From: Neobacillus sp. OS1-2
Lineage (GTDB): Bacteria > Bacillota > Bacilli > Bacillales > Cytobacillaceae
Direction of reading: 5' to 3'
DNA length: 64,000 bases
Assembly: GCF_030915505.1 (NCBI RefSeq)
Contig: NZ_CP133265.1
Coordinates: 2,384,001 to 2,448,000 of the forward strand
The notes below the pieces were generated by a model. It was not told where the DNA came from and searched no databases. It worked only from the letters and a program-made list of their open reading frames with translations. Position 1 is the first letter of the stretch. The number at the start of each line of letters is the position of its first letter. The position numbers were made by a program, and so were the translations under genes. Of the stretch, positions 17,712 through 26,881 are shown in pieces.

Positions 17712-17799
17712 GTGGAAAAAAGGGTTGGCGGGCATGATTATTATCGGAGCGGGGATTGGGTTCCTTTTTAGAAAAAGAAAGGGAGGAGAAGAAATATGA
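17704..17799 (+). CDS. 31-residue membrane microprotein of the ECF operon
   Basis: A short gene of 31 codons plus stop. Its ATG overlaps the end of the upstream gene by 8 bases and its TGA overlaps the next ATG (ATGA). A clear GGGAGG lies 9 bases before it. The product is a basic N-terminus (MSKWKKG), one glycine- and isoleucine-rich hydrophobic segment (LAGMIIIGAGIGFLF) and a basic/acidic tail. The tight coupling on both sides argues that it is translated. It resembles no family I can name; a small single-pass partner of the flanking membrane proteins is the natural guess. Confidence 0.7.
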   Translation: MSKWKKGLAGMIIIGAGIGFLFRKRKGGEEI

Positions 17800-18710
17800 G
17801 GACCTGGCGTGTTGGAACGTTTTCGATGGGGGCATCACTGTTACTGCTCGGTTTATTCCTCTTTTTTTCGAAGTTTTTGGGATTAGATCTTATTCAGGTA
17901 ATGACGGCATGGTGGCCGCTTTTATTAGTAGTCCTTGGGATTGAAATCCTTCTCTATCTATTTTTATCCCGGCAGGAAAAGCCTGTATTAAAATATGACT
18001 TTCTAAGTATTTTCTTTGTTGGCGTGATTGGGACGGTTGGGATCGCTTTTGCTGTCTTAAACGCGACAGGCCTAATGGACAAGGCTGAGGAAGTAATGGC
18101 AAGGGAGGAGCGTTCGTTTGAACTGCCGGCTTTTTCCTATCAAATGGACGATAGCATTAAACGTGTGGTGGTGCGGACTGTCGGCTACGATATGACAATT
18201 GAAGCTACGGAGGAAAAGGAAGTATCGATGTTTGGTACGTACCGGGTGCAAACGGCGAAAAAGGAAAAGCTGCTGAAAAGTGCGGATGATTTCATGGCGG
18301 CAACCAAAAAGGGAGATACTCTTTATTTAAATGTAAAGACGCTGCCCAGCGAGATCGGCCCGTTTGATTCACAGGGAAGTCTGGCGGGAACAATTCTTGT
18401 GCCGGGGAATGTAAAACTTGAAGTAATCGGAAATGGTAATTCGCTTACCTTAAAACCGCGTTCGCTCGCAAACGACTGGAATATTGAGAGTGCATCATCA
18501 ATTGTTGTGGATGCTGCGGAAAATAGTAATCTGAAGGTATCGGCTATTGGTGTGGAAAATGTAAGTGGGAAAGAAGGCGAATGGCAGGTAACAGAAAAAG
18601 AGAGCCCGGAATATGGGACGAGAAAAAATGCGGTTTATCAATCAGGTGAAGGTAAATATCAAATTCACATTGCGGGCGCCTACGATGTCAGCCTAAATTC
18701 GAAACAATAA
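17796..18710 (+). CDS. LiaF/DUF4097-like membrane protein of the ECF operon
   Basis: A 304-residue protein. Residues 1-90 hold three to four hydrophobic helices (MGASLLLLGLFLFFSKFLGL, TAWWPLLLVVLGIEILLYLF, FLSIFFVGVIGTVGIAFAV) of the type seen at the N-terminus of LiaF/LiaI-like proteins. The rest is an extracytoplasmic beta-rich domain like the DUF4097/adhesin-type repeats, with LYLNVKTLP and NVKLEVIGNGNSLTLKP. GGGAGGAG precedes the ATG, and the start overlaps the upstream stop. LiaF-like proteins regulate envelope stress responses, so a role in sensing or damping the sigma factor response is plausible but unproven. Confidence 0.65.
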   Translation: MRTWRVGTFSMGASLLLLGLFLFFSKFLGLDLIQVMTAWWPLLLVVLGIEILLYLFLSRQEKPVLKYDFLSIFFVGVIGTVGIAFAVLNATGLMDKAEEVMAREERSFELPAFSYQMDDSIKRVVVRTVGYDMTIEATEEKEVSMFGTYRVQTAKKEKLLKSADDFMAATKKGDTLYLNVKTLPSEIGPFDSQGSLAGTILVPGNVKLEVIGNGNSLTLKPRSLANDWNIESASSIVVDAAENSNLKVSAIGVENVSGKEGEWQVTEKESPEYGTRKNAVYQSGEGKYQIHIAGAYDVSLNSKQ

Positions 18711-18804
18711 ATTGCTGCTCTAATTTTTGCAAATAAATAAAAAGACGTTATGATAGAATACGGACGTTGGAGGAGATAGTAATACAATGGCTTTTGCAAT
18801 TTGT

Positions 18805-18833
18805 TTGTAAGCGATGAAGAAAATTGGTAGAAT
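18805..18833 (+). promoter_or_regulatory. putative sigma-A promoter of dgkB
   Basis: TTGTAA, a 17-bp spacer and TAGAAT lie 46 bases before the dgkB start. A second candidate, TTGCAA-16-TATGAT, lies at 18727-18754. Confidence 0.5.
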
Positions 18834-18878
18834 ATAGAATTGATAAAGCCATGTTATTTAAAAAATAGGATGATGATA

Positions 18879-19820
18879 ATGAAAAGAGCAAGACTAATTT
18901 ACAATCCTACATCAGGACGAGAAGTTCTGAAACGGAATCTGCCGGAAATTCTTGAAAAATTAGAGGTTGCCGGATATGAAGCATCTTGTCATGCCACAAC
19001 AGGTGCTGGTGATGCGACGGCCGCAGCACGGTTAGCGGTCGAGCGTCAGTATGATATCGTCATTGCTGCTGGCGGTGATGGAACGATTCATGAGGTCGTA
19101 AATGGCCTTGCCGAGCAGGAATTTCGTCCGAAGTTAGGAATTATTCCAGCCGGTACAACCAATGATTTTGCCAGAGCCCTTCATATCCCTAGAGATGTTG
19201 GAGCTGCTGTGGATATTATCACGAAAGGGGAATTAATTCCCGTCGATATTGGCCGGATTAATGACCGATACTTTATTAATATTGCCGGCGGCGGAAGGAT
19301 AACTGAGCTTACATACGAAGTGCCCAGCAAATTAAAAACGATGCTCGGCCAACTTGCCTACTATTTAAAAGGAATGGAAATGCTTCCTTCGATTAAAGCT
19401 TCTGATCTAACGATTGAATATGATGGAAAGCTTTTTGAAGGAGAAGCGATGATGTTTTTAGTGGGGCTGACCAATTCGATTGGTGGATTTGAAAGGCTTG
19501 CACCTGATGCTTCCATAAATGATGGATTATTTTCCTTGTTAATTTTGAAAAAAGTAAATCTTGCTGAGTTTGTCCGAATCGCCACGTTAGCGATCCGCGG
19601 TGAACATGTGAATGACCCGAATGTGATCTACACGCAGGCAAACAGGATTAAAGTATATTCAGACGAAAAAGTTCAGTTGAATTTAGATGGCGAATTCGGC
19701 GGCTTGCTGCCTAGTGAATTTGAAAACCTGTATCGCCATTTAGAAGTGTTTGTGCCTCTTGAGAATATTCGCCCGAATGACCGACCGACAGATTGGGAAT
19801 CGGGAAAGAGATATAGTTGA
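18879..19820 (+). CDS. dgkB: diacylglycerol kinase
   Basis: A 313-residue soluble lipid kinase with the DAGK catalytic motif AAGGDGTIHEVVNGL and the following PAGTTNDFARAL. The sequence is close to B. subtilis DgkB (YerQ) from the first residues (MKRARLIYNPTSGRE), which fixes the start at 18879; AGGATGATG precedes it. DgkB recycles diacylglycerol released by lipoteichoic acid synthesis into phosphatidic acid. In B. subtilis dgkB lies between gatCAB and rlmCD, which matches the order seen here apart from insertions. Confidence 0.95.
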   Translation: MKRARLIYNPTSGREVLKRNLPEILEKLEVAGYEASCHATTGAGDATAAARLAVERQYDIVIAAGGDGTIHEVVNGLAEQEFRPKLGIIPAGTTNDFARALHIPRDVGAAVDIITKGELIPVDIGRINDRYFINIAGGGRITELTYEVPSKLKTMLGQLAYYLKGMEMLPSIKASDLTIEYDGKLFEGEAMMFLVGLTNSIGGFERLAPDASINDGLFSLLILKKVNLAEFVRIATLAIRGEHVNDPNVIYTQANRIKVYSDEKVQLNLDGEFGGLLPSEFENLYRHLEVFVPLENIRPNDRPTDWESGKRYS

Positions 19821-19821
19821 T

Positions 19822-19850
19822 GAGTTCGCTCCTGCGGGGCGGACTTTTTT
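19822..19850 (+). terminator. intrinsic terminator after dgkB
   Basis: GAGTTCGCTCC pairs with GGGGCGGACTT (some G-U pairs) around TGC, followed by six T residues. Confidence 0.75.
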
Positions 19851-20008
19851 CATATAATAAGAAAAACCAAACGGCCGGGCACTCAGAGAGATCACAATAC
19901 CCATTGCAAATAGTCGAGCTCTTGGAATTTAAAAGTATCAGCCGTTAAAAAAACTGTGTATAATAAATTCAAGACACACGTCAAGACAATAAAAAGGGGC
20001 GATGGAAG

Positions 20009-20554
20009 ATGAAGGCGTTCATTAATATCGATTACACCTATGATTTTGTTGCGGATGCAGGAGCGTTAACCTGTGGAGAGCCTGGGCAGGCTATTGAGGG
20101 GAAAATCGTTGAGTTGACGAAAGAGTTTATCGCAAATGGTGACTACGTTGTATTTGCTATCGATGTTCATGACGAAGGAGACGAATACCATCCGGAAACG
20201 AAGCTGTTCCCGCCGCACAATTTGCGCGGCACCTCTGGCCGGGACTTGTATGGCGCCCTACAACATGTATATGAAGAGAATAAACAGCGTGAAAATGTTG
20301 TCTATATGGATAAAACAAGATACTCGGCATTTGCAGGAACAGATCTTGAAATCAAATTACGCGAGCGCGGCATTAACGAGGTTCACCTTGTTGGTGTTTG
20401 TACCGATATTTGTGTTTTACATACCGCTGTTGATGCCTATAATAAGGGTTTTAAAATGGTTGTTTACAAAGATGCCGTTGCTTCCTTCAATCCAGCAGGA
20501 CACGAGTGGGCTCTTGGACATTTTGAACAATCGCTAGGTGCTGTGGTTAAATAG
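20009..20554 (+). CDS. pncA: nicotinamidase / cysteine hydrolase
   Basis: A 181-residue isochorismatase-fold hydrolase close to B. subtilis YueJ. The catalytic residues are visible: Asp8 in NIDYTYDF, a lysine in MDKTRYSAFAGT, and the cysteine in VGVCTDICVLHTA. It converts nicotinamide to nicotinate for NAD salvage. An extended -10 (TGTATAATA) lies about 40 bases upstream, and AAAGGGGCGATGG precedes the ATG. pncB follows 64 bases later and uses its product. Confidence 0.93.
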   Translation: MKAFINIDYTYDFVADAGALTCGEPGQAIEGKIVELTKEFIANGDYVVFAIDVHDEGDEYHPETKLFPPHNLRGTSGRDLYGALQHVYEENKQRENVVYMDKTRYSAFAGTDLEIKLRERGINEVHLVGVCTDICVLHTAVDAYNKGFKMVVYKDAVASFNPAGHEWALGHFEQSLGAVVK

Positions 20555-20618
20555 TGTATTAAATGATATTATCAGTTATAATGGTGAAAAGCTGTAATAG
20601 TATTTCGGAGGTCGAATT

Positions 20619-22082
20619 ATGAAACACATTTATCATGATGATAGTTTAGCTCTGCATACTGATCTATACCAGATTAACATGGCAGAGACGTATTGGAGAG
20701 ATGGGATACATAATAAACGTGCGGTCTTCGAACTATTTTTCCGCAAGCTTCCTTTCGGAAATGGCTATGCTGTTTTCGCAGGGCTAGAGAAAATAATTCA
20801 GTATATTCAGGACTTCCATTTTAGTGAAGAAGACCTAGAGTATTTGAAAAATGAAGTAGGGTATAAGGACGATTTTATTGAATATCTAAAAAATATGCGG
20901 TTCACGGGTTCTATTCGTTCGCTGAAAGAGGGCGAACTTGTTTATGGGAATGAACCGATTTTACGTGTAGATGCACCACTAGGCGAAGCGCAAATTATTG
21001 AAACTGCCTTGCTTAATATTGTGAATTACCAAACATTGATTGCCACGAAGGCTTCAAGGATCAAGCAAGTCGTCGGTAGTGAAGTGGCGATGGAATTTGG
21101 GACAAGACGGGCGCAGGAAATGGACGCAGCGATTTGGGGAACTAGGTCAGCCTACCTTGCAGGCTTTGAAGCAACCAGCAATGTAAGGGCCGGGAAACTG
21201 TTTGGCATTCCTGTGGCGGGCACTCATGCCCATTCGATGGTTCAAGCCTATAAGGATGAATATACAGCTTTCATAAAATATGCTGAAGCACATAAAGACT
21301 GTGTCTTTTTAGTAGATACGTATGATACCCTCCGTCTCGGTGTACCAAATGCCATTAAAGTGGCGAAAGAGCTAGGAGATAAGATTAATTTTATCGGGAT
21401 CCGCCTTGACAGCGGCGACCTTGCCTACCTATCCAAGGAAGCACGAAAACTACTGGATAAAGCAGGATTTACGAAAGCAAAAATCTACGCATCAAGTGAT
21501 TTAGATGAGCACACGATTATCAACTTAAAGGCCCAGGGTGCTAAAATTGATAGTTGGGGAATCGGTACGAAATTGATTACCGCCTATGATCAAGCGGCGC
21601 TCGGTGCTGTCTATAAAATTGTTTCAATTGAAAATGAAAAGGGTAAAATGGAGGACACGATTAAGATCTCCTCTAATCCAGATAAGGTCACAACTCCGGG
21701 GATAAAAAAGGTTTACCGGATTATCAATAATACAAACCACCATGCCGAAGGCGATTATATCGCGATGGAGGATGAAAAGCTACCGGAAAAACGGCTACGC
21801 ATGTTCCATCCAACCCATACGTACATTAACAAGGTGGTTACGAACTTTACAGCAAAAGAGCTTCATGAAGAAATTTTTACTGATGGCAAGCTTGTATATG
21901 AAATCCCATGCCTAGAAGAATCCCGCGAGTATCTAAAGCAAAATCTTGAAGCGTTATGGGACGAGTATAAGCGGATTATGAATCCAGAGGATTATCCACT
22001 AGACTTAAGTCAAAAGTGCTGGGATAACAAGATGAAAAATATTGAAGAAGTAAAAGAGAAAGTAGCAGCGATGAAGGAATAA
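20619..22082 (+). CDS. pncB: nicotinate phosphoribosyltransferase
   Basis: A 487-residue enzyme of the YueK type. Visible blocks are LHTDLYQINMAETYW at the N-terminus, EFGTRRAQEMDAAIWGTRSAYLAGFEATSN, GTHAHSMVQAY (with the catalytic histidine) and RLDSGDLAYLSKEARK. It makes nicotinate mononucleotide from nicotinate and PRPP. CGGAGG lies 8 bases before the ATG. It forms a functional pair with pncA as in B. subtilis. Confidence 0.95.
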   Translation: MKHIYHDDSLALHTDLYQINMAETYWRDGIHNKRAVFELFFRKLPFGNGYAVFAGLEKIIQYIQDFHFSEEDLEYLKNEVGYKDDFIEYLKNMRFTGSIRSLKEGELVYGNEPILRVDAPLGEAQIIETALLNIVNYQTLIATKASRIKQVVGSEVAMEFGTRRAQEMDAAIWGTRSAYLAGFEATSNVRAGKLFGIPVAGTHAHSMVQAYKDEYTAFIKYAEAHKDCVFLVDTYDTLRLGVPNAIKVAKELGDKINFIGIRLDSGDLAYLSKEARKLLDKAGFTKAKIYASSDLDEHTIINLKAQGAKIDSWGIGTKLITAYDQAALGAVYKIVSIENEKGKMEDTIKISSNPDKVTTPGIKKVYRIINNTNHHAEGDYIAMEDEKLPEKRLRMFHPTHTYINKVVTNFTAKELHEEIFTDGKLVYEIPCLEESREYLKQNLEALWDEYKRIMNPEDYPLDLSQKCWDNKMKNIEEVKEKVAAMKE

Positions 22083-22164
22083 GCAAGAGGGCGTCCTAAG
22101 AAAGGGCGTCTTTTTTTACATAGAAGAGTAGGTGCAGTCTTATTTAGACTGCGCCGTTGAACTG

Positions 22165-22476
22165 TTATAAGTGGAATCCAAACGACATATTGAAAATTGT
22201 GGCAATGGGCCCTTGAAATTTACTTAATCGTCCGCCTTTTACGATATTTTCTAATGTGTCTAAAAGGACAAGGATATTCATTTTATCCCGATAAGCGATT
22301 AACTCTTCGACGATTTCTTCCATTGTATGTCCCTGACCGGCAAGTTCAGCAGCACGAATAATCTGGAGACCATGTCCTAGTGAGCCTGCTAAAGTATCAA
22401 ATACTGTAACCCGTGCATTGGATACCTGTGTTCTATAGCGGAAAGTTCTTGATATTTCTTGATAAAGATTACTCAT
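22165..22476 (-). pseudogene. DegV family remnant
   Basis: A 103-codon frame that corresponds only to the middle of a DegV-family fatty-acid-binding protein (normally about 280 residues). AGSLGHGLQIIRAAELAGQG, MEEIVEELIAYRDKM and VLLDTLENIVKGGRLSKFQG are typical of the region around residues 100-210. The first 90 or so residues and the C-terminal third are absent. Its start lies 10 bases after the MFS gene stop on the same strand, so a deletion probably joined them. It may still be transcribed with the efflux gene, but the fold would be incomplete. Confidence 0.7.
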
Positions 22477-22486
22477 TTTTCTTCAT

Positions 22487-23971
22487 TCAACCTTCTCGGG
22501 CTGGTTTCGTATTACCCTCCTGCTCTGCTAGGGTGCCTTCTTGCTTCGTCGCTCCTTTTCTAGGCATTAATAATGTCACAAGAAAGGCGATGATAACCAA
22601 AATGACGGTAAAAATGTATGCATCACTCGTGCCAAGTATCGACGATTCCATCATTAGCTGAGATTTTGACTGCATATGACCAGAATGAATTAATTCAGTG
22701 GCATGACTTTTTGCTCTAGATGTCATGATGGTTACCACTAATGCAATTCCAATCGAACCTGCTACTTGGCGGACGGTGTTAGAAACGGCCGAACCGTGAG
22801 AGTGCAAATGTTTCGGAAGGGCATTCAGTCCGGCAGTTGTAATGGGCATCGAGATGAAAGACATCCCAATTCGTAAGATGATAGTTCGAATCATCAAATA
22901 GCGATAACTAGTGGTTTCGCTTAAATCGGTAACTCCCCATGATGCAACGATAATAAAGACCAGGCCGATCATCGCCAAAGGTTTTACGCCAAATTTATCG
23001 AATAAGCGGCCAGATACGGGTGACATTAATGCATTTATTAATGCACCCGGTAGTAATAGTAAGCCCGTTTCAAGGACTGTGTATCCTCTGCTCGACTGCA
23101 GGTAGATAGGCAGTAAAATCATATCCGCATACATGACCATTGTCACCAAGACATTCACGATGGTTGTCATTGTGAACATTCTATCTCCGAAGACTTGTAG
23201 GTTTAACAATGGATCCTTAGAAGTCAGCTGACGCCGGCAGAAGAGGAATAGGAAAAGAACACCACCAGCTAAGCAGGCCAACACCACAGTGCTTCCCCAG
23301 CCTTTGTCACCAGCAATGCTGAATCCATAAAGTAACGCGCCAAACCCTGCAGTGGATAGAATAATACTGCTTATATCGAGTTTTGGTTTGGATGTTTCCG
23401 ATACATTGACTAGAAATTTAAGTGCTAATGCGATTACGATGGCGACAAGCGGGAACATACCGATAAATAACCAACGCCATGACAGCTGTTCGATAATGAA
23501 TCCTGCCAAGGTCGGACCAATCGCTGGTGCAAAAATGATTACAAGTCCGAGTGTTCCCATTGCCGTTCCGCGGTTTTCTACGGGGTACACCGCAAGGACG
23601 ACCATCATTAATAGGGGCATAATGATACCTGCACCGGCAGCTTGAATCATGCGGCCAATTAATAAAAATGTGAAGCTTGGGGCAATGGCATTAATGAGAG
23701 TACCTATTAATAAAAAAAGCATGGAACTGATAAACAGCTGCCGAGTGGTAAATCGTTTCATTAAAAAGGCAGTCACTGGAATTAAAATTCCATTCACCAA
23801 CATAAAACCAGTTGAAAGCCATTGAACGGTTGAGGCAGAAACCTCAAATTGCTTCATCAAATCTGGTAAAGCAACATTTAAAATCGTCTGATTTAGGACT
23901 GAAAGAAATGAGCCTAAGAGCATGACGAATAGAAGAAGGCCTTTGTTTATTTGTTGAGTAGGTTGATCCAT
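22487..23971 (-). CDS. MFS drug efflux transporter (DHA2, 14 TM)
   Basis: A 494-residue protein of the EmrB/QacA type with 14 predicted hydrophobic segments. Family motifs include LNQTILNVALPDLMKQF (motif D1), WLSTGFMLVNGILIPVTAFLM, GRMIQAAGAGIIMPLLM and the motif C segment LVIIFAPAIGPTLAGFI. It probably exports drugs or lipophilic compounds by proton antiport. It is divergent from a TetR regulator gene 197 bases away, the usual arrangement for self-regulated efflux, as in B. subtilis lmrAB-like loci. The ribosome site is weak. Confidence 0.87.
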   Translation of the reverse strand: MDQPTQQINKGLLLFVMLLGSFLSVLNQTILNVALPDLMKQFEVSASTVQWLSTGFMLVNGILIPVTAFLMKRFTTRQLFISSMLFLLIGTLINAIAPSFTFLLIGRMIQAAGAGIIMPLLMMVVLAVYPVENRGTAMGTLGLVIIFAPAIGPTLAGFIIEQLSWRWLFIGMFPLVAIVIALALKFLVNVSETSKPKLDISSIILSTAGFGALLYGFSIAGDKGWGSTVVLACLAGGVLFLFLFCRRQLTSKDPLLNLQVFGDRMFTMTTIVNVLVTMVMYADMILLPIYLQSSRGYTVLETGLLLLPGALINALMSPVSGRLFDKFGVKPLAMIGLVFIIVASWGVTDLSETTSYRYLMIRTIILRIGMSFISMPITTAGLNALPKHLHSHGSAVSNTVRQVAGSIGIALVVTIMTSRAKSHATELIHSGHMQSKSQLMMESSILGTSDAYIFTVILVIIAFLVTLLMPRKGATKQEGTLAEQEGNTKPAREG

Positions 23972-24168
23972 GATCTAATACACGACCCTTTCGATTTTTA
24001 TAGCTGATTGACAATGAGTTGATTAATTGATACTGTGTCAATAAGGTAAATAGTAACATGTGAACAATTAAAATGGCCATTTACACTTTTAAGATAAATG
24101 TAGACTAATTGACAATTTGATAAATAAGTGTCGAAAAAGTATAAAATGATAGACGAAGGGTTGATAGG

Positions 24169-24738
24169 ATGTCTAACAATGAGAAGCCAAAAGTGGATCC
24201 TCGAATTAAGCGGACAAAGAAAATGTTTAAAGATGCCCTGATTTCATTGATTCAGGAAAACAGCGATAAAAGTAAATTGACTGTCCAAACGATTGCAGGT
24301 CGTGCCGAATTAAACCGTGCGACTTTCTACTTACATTATCAAGATATTGATGACCTAATGGAGCAAACGATTGATGAAGTTCTTGAAGAGTTAAACAAGA
24401 CAATGGAGTCTCCACCGGAGGATAATAGGTTAATTCAAAAAGGAAACCTAGCACCCCGGAACCGACTTATATCTTTTATAGAGCACTTTTATCAAAATGC
24501 CGGGCTCTACAATGTGATGCTCGAGAACAAGGATTTTCGCAAAAGAGTATTCAGTATTTTGCTGGATATCGTCGCTTTTCGGGCTGAAGATAGAAAAGCA
24601 AAAGGCAGGGCGGCGTTCAAGGTACCCAATGAAATTAATGCTTCCGCAACACTTGGCATCATATCTTGGTGGTTGCAAGAAGGGACTCCATATAGTCCAA
24701 GCTATTTAGCGGAACAGATTATCCTGATGTCCAAATAA
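24169..24738 (+). CDS. TetR family transcriptional regulator
   Basis: A 189-residue regulator with an N-terminal TetR helix-turn-helix: TKKMFKDALISLIQENSDKSKLTVQTIAGRAELNRATFYLHYQDIDDL (given here only to residue ~65 by position), where RATFYLHY is the recognition-helix signature. The C-terminal ligand domain is unassigned. It lies divergent to the MFS efflux gene and probably represses it and itself; AT-rich partial palindromes (GTTGATTAATTGATAC) occur in the shared 197-base spacer. Its 3' end is closed by a strong terminator. Confidence 0.85.
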   Translation: MSNNEKPKVDPRIKRTKKMFKDALISLIQENSDKSKLTVQTIAGRAELNRATFYLHYQDIDDLMEQTIDEVLEELNKTMESPPEDNRLIQKGNLAPRNRLISFIEHFYQNAGLYNVMLENKDFRKRVFSILLDIVAFRAEDRKAKGRAAFKVPNEINASATLGIISWWLQEGTPYSPSYLAEQIILMSK

Positions 24739-24751
24739 ATGGTGAAAAAGC

Positions 24752-24808
24752 AATAAATGAAGGCAGATCCAGTGGGAAGCTTTCCCGTCGGACCTGCCTT
24801 CATTTATT
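24752..24808. terminator. long bidirectional terminator
   Basis: AATAAATGAAGGCAGATCC and GGACCTGCCTTCATTTATT form a 19-base stem with one mismatch around a loop that itself contains GGGAAGC/TTTCCC. It serves the TetR gene and the opposing minus-strand small genes, whose last codons overlap it. Confidence 0.9.
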
Positions 24809-24917
24809 TCTGTCTAAAGTATTCCATAAAGGCATGGAATATTTCAATGCCCTGGTAGGTAAGCATGCCAGCAGCTGATAAAGAAAAGAAACCAATTAAA
24901 ACAAAACGGATCCACAT
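24804..24917 (-). CDS. 37-residue small membrane protein
   Basis: A 38-codon frame with a strong AGGGAGGAAG site 5-8 bases before its ATG. The product starts MWIRFVLIGFFSLSAAGM, a single hydrophobic helix, and ends in an amphipathic IFHAFMEYFRQK segment. It lies 29 bases downstream of the 107-residue membrane gene on the same strand, so the two probably form one transcript ending in the shared terminator. I do not recognise the family. The ribosome site and position are the only evidence for translation. Confidence 0.55.
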   Translation of the reverse strand: MWIRFVLIGFFSLSAAGMLTYQGIEIFHAFMEYFRQK

Positions 24918-24946
24918 ATTACTTCCTCCCTTATTTGGATTTTCCT

Positions 24947-25270
24947 TTATGATCCAGGAGGGAGGACTAAGTAGTTTGATTGATGAAATTTGGGGCTTAA
25001 AAAAACGTACCTTCCCTGAAATTGCTCGGCTAACAAATGAAGTGGAATCACCACTGCCGTTAGGGTGGAAATAAGTACAAAAAGTGTTTGCAGGCCGAGT
25101 GGATGCTTTTTCTCATCGTCTGAAGGTGTCTTTACTGTCCAATCATCTACGACAATGATTGCTTTTATTTCTGCATGTGAGTGTGGAATGGTATTGGAAA
25201 AGTGTAAAAAGTTGAAAGCAAAGAAGGCAAGCAGCAAGGGAATGGAAAGGATCTTTAATTTCTTAATCAA
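24947..25270 (-). CDS. small membrane protein of unknown function (107 aa)
   Basis: A TTG-start gene with GGAAGGAGTGGATA just upstream. The protein has a basic start (MIKKLK), a first hydrophobic segment (ILSIPLLLAFFAFNFLHF), a polar loop with HSHAEIKAIIVVDDWTVKTPSDDEKKH, and a second hydrophobic segment (LFVLISTLTAVVIPLHLLA). I do not recognise it. It is divergent from rlmCD and probably co-transcribed with the 37-residue gene downstream. Confidence 0.5.
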   Translation of the reverse strand: MIKKLKILSIPLLLAFFAFNFLHFSNTIPHSHAEIKAIIVVDDWTVKTPSDDEKKHPLGLQTLFVLISTLTAVVIPLHLLAEQFQGRYVFLSPKFHQSNYLVLPPGS

Positions 25271-25452
25271 TATCCACTCCTTCCAATGAGATAGTTTTAA
25301 TCATATACACTTTTATTATATTTTAAAATAAAAATATTCTGACAAATTTCTAATCTTTTTTGAAAAAAGGCTCGTATCTTGCCATAGGTTTCGTAAGTCC
25401 ACTAAATTGTGTTACAATCTTAGCTAGTCAAAACGTGTAAAGGAAGAAATAA

Positions 25453-26826
25453 ATGAGCAGACAACTACCAGTTAATAAAAATGAATATATAGATGTCCTT
25501 TTTGAAGATTTAACCCATGATGGGGCAGGGGTTGCGAAGGTGGAAGGATATCCGCTATTTGTTCCAAACGGATTGCCAGGTGAAAAAGCCAAGATTAAGG
25601 TAATTAAGACCGGAAAAGGCTACGGAATTGGCCGGTTAATTGAACTTTACGAAAAAAGCCCACATCGAGTCGATATTGCGAGCAGTGAGCACCACAAATA
25701 CGGCGGCTGCCAGCTGGAGCATATCAGCTATGAGGGGCAGTTACAGTACAAAGAGAATCAGGTTCGACAAGTTCTAACGCGCATCGGCAAATTGGAGGAT
25801 GTGATGGTGCACCCGATTCTAGGGATGGAAAACCCTTGGCATTATCGAAACAAGGCCCAAGTGCCGGTCGGTGAAAAAGATGGTAAATTGATTGCTGGAT
25901 TTTTTAAACCGAGGAGCCATGAGATTGTCGATACAAATGAAAGCCTGATTCAATTGCCTGAAATTAATGAAGCAGTGCAGGTGGTAAAAGAAATTTGCAA
26001 TGAACTTGGCATTTCTGCCTATCACGAAGAATCCCATAAAGGCGTACTTAGACACATTATGGCACGGTACGGTCAACAGACTGAAGAGCTCATGGTTGTC
26101 ATTATTACCAGAACGGCAGATCTTCCGCAGAAAAGTAAGGTAGTCGAAAAAATAACTGCCAGGCTTCCGAAGGTAAAGTCAATTGTTCATAATGTGAATT
26201 CCAAGCGGACAAACGTGATTATGGGAGAAAAAACAAGTGTCCTCTGGGGAAATGAAGTAATTTATGACTATATTGGCGACGTGAAATTTGCCATATCTGC
26301 ACTGTCGTTTTATCAAGTCAATCCTGTGCAAACCAAGGTTTTGTATGATAAAGCACTTGAATATGCTGGGCTTAGCGGCGAAGAGTCAGTCATTGATGCC
26401 TATTGCGGCATCGGAACCATTTCTTTATTTTTAGCTAAAAAGGCTCGCAAGGTTTTTGGTGTAGAAGTTGTGCCAGAGGCCATTGAAGATGCGAAACGAA
26501 ATGCAGAATTAAATGGTATAACGAATGCGGAGTTTGCCGCAGGAGAAGCAGAAGTTGTGATTCCAAAGTGGTATAAAGAAGGGAACACTGCCGATGTTTT
26601 AGTGGTTGACCCGCCGCGGAAAGGCTGCGACGAAGCCTTACTGCAAACGATTATTGAAATGAAACCAAAGAGGGTCGTGTATGTTTCCTGTAACCCGGCC
26701 ACGCTTGCACGGGATCTGCGGATTCTAGAGGATGGCGGCTATAAAACTGTAGAAGTGCAACCGGTGGATATGTTTCCGATGACTACACACGTGGAAACTG
26801 TTGCCTTACTAACCTTGAATTTATAG
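25453..26826 (+). CDS. rlmCD: 23S rRNA (uracil-C5)-methyltransferase RlmCD
   Basis: A 457-residue RumA/TrmA-type enzyme. Residues ~5-68 form a TRAM RNA-binding domain ([20 protein letters not shown]). The SAM-binding Rossmann domain carries [22 protein letters not shown] at residue 386 and the catalytic nucleophile Cys413 in [13 protein letters not shown]. The B. subtilis homologue YefA methylates two uridines of 23S rRNA. AAGGAAG precedes the ATG. Its proximity to dgkB reflects the B. subtilis gene order. Confidence 0.93.
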   Translation: MSRQLPVNKNEYIDVLFEDLTHDGAGVAKVEGYPLFVPNGLPGEKAKIKVIKTGKGYGIGRLIELYEKSPHRVDIASSEHHKYGGCQLEHISYEGQLQYKENQVRQVLTRIGKLEDVMVHPILGMENPWHYRNKAQVPVGEKDGKLIAGFFKPRSHEIVDTNESLIQLPEINEAVQVVKEICNELGISAYHEESHKGVLRHIMARYGQQTEELMVVIITRTADLPQKSKVVEKITARLPKVKSIVHNVNSKRTNVIMGEKTSVLWGNEVIYDYIGDVKFAISALSFYQVNPVQTKVLYDKALEYAGLSGEESVIDAYCGIGTISLFLAKKARKVFGVEVVPEAIEDAKRNAELNGITNAEFAAGEAEVVIPKWYKEGNTADVLVVDPPRKGCDEALLQTIIEMKPKRVVYVSCNPATLARDLRILEDGGYKTVEVQPVDMFPMTTHVETVALLTLNL

Positions 26827-26881
26827 GGTTTTCAGGGCTTTTTGCGTAAAAAAATAGGATCAGGTCCACCGGGTGTCCACT

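Noticed and set aside
22083-22164. GGGCGTCC...GGGCGTC after pncB as a terminator
   Set aside because: The two segments are direct, not inverted, copies, so no stem forms despite the T run.
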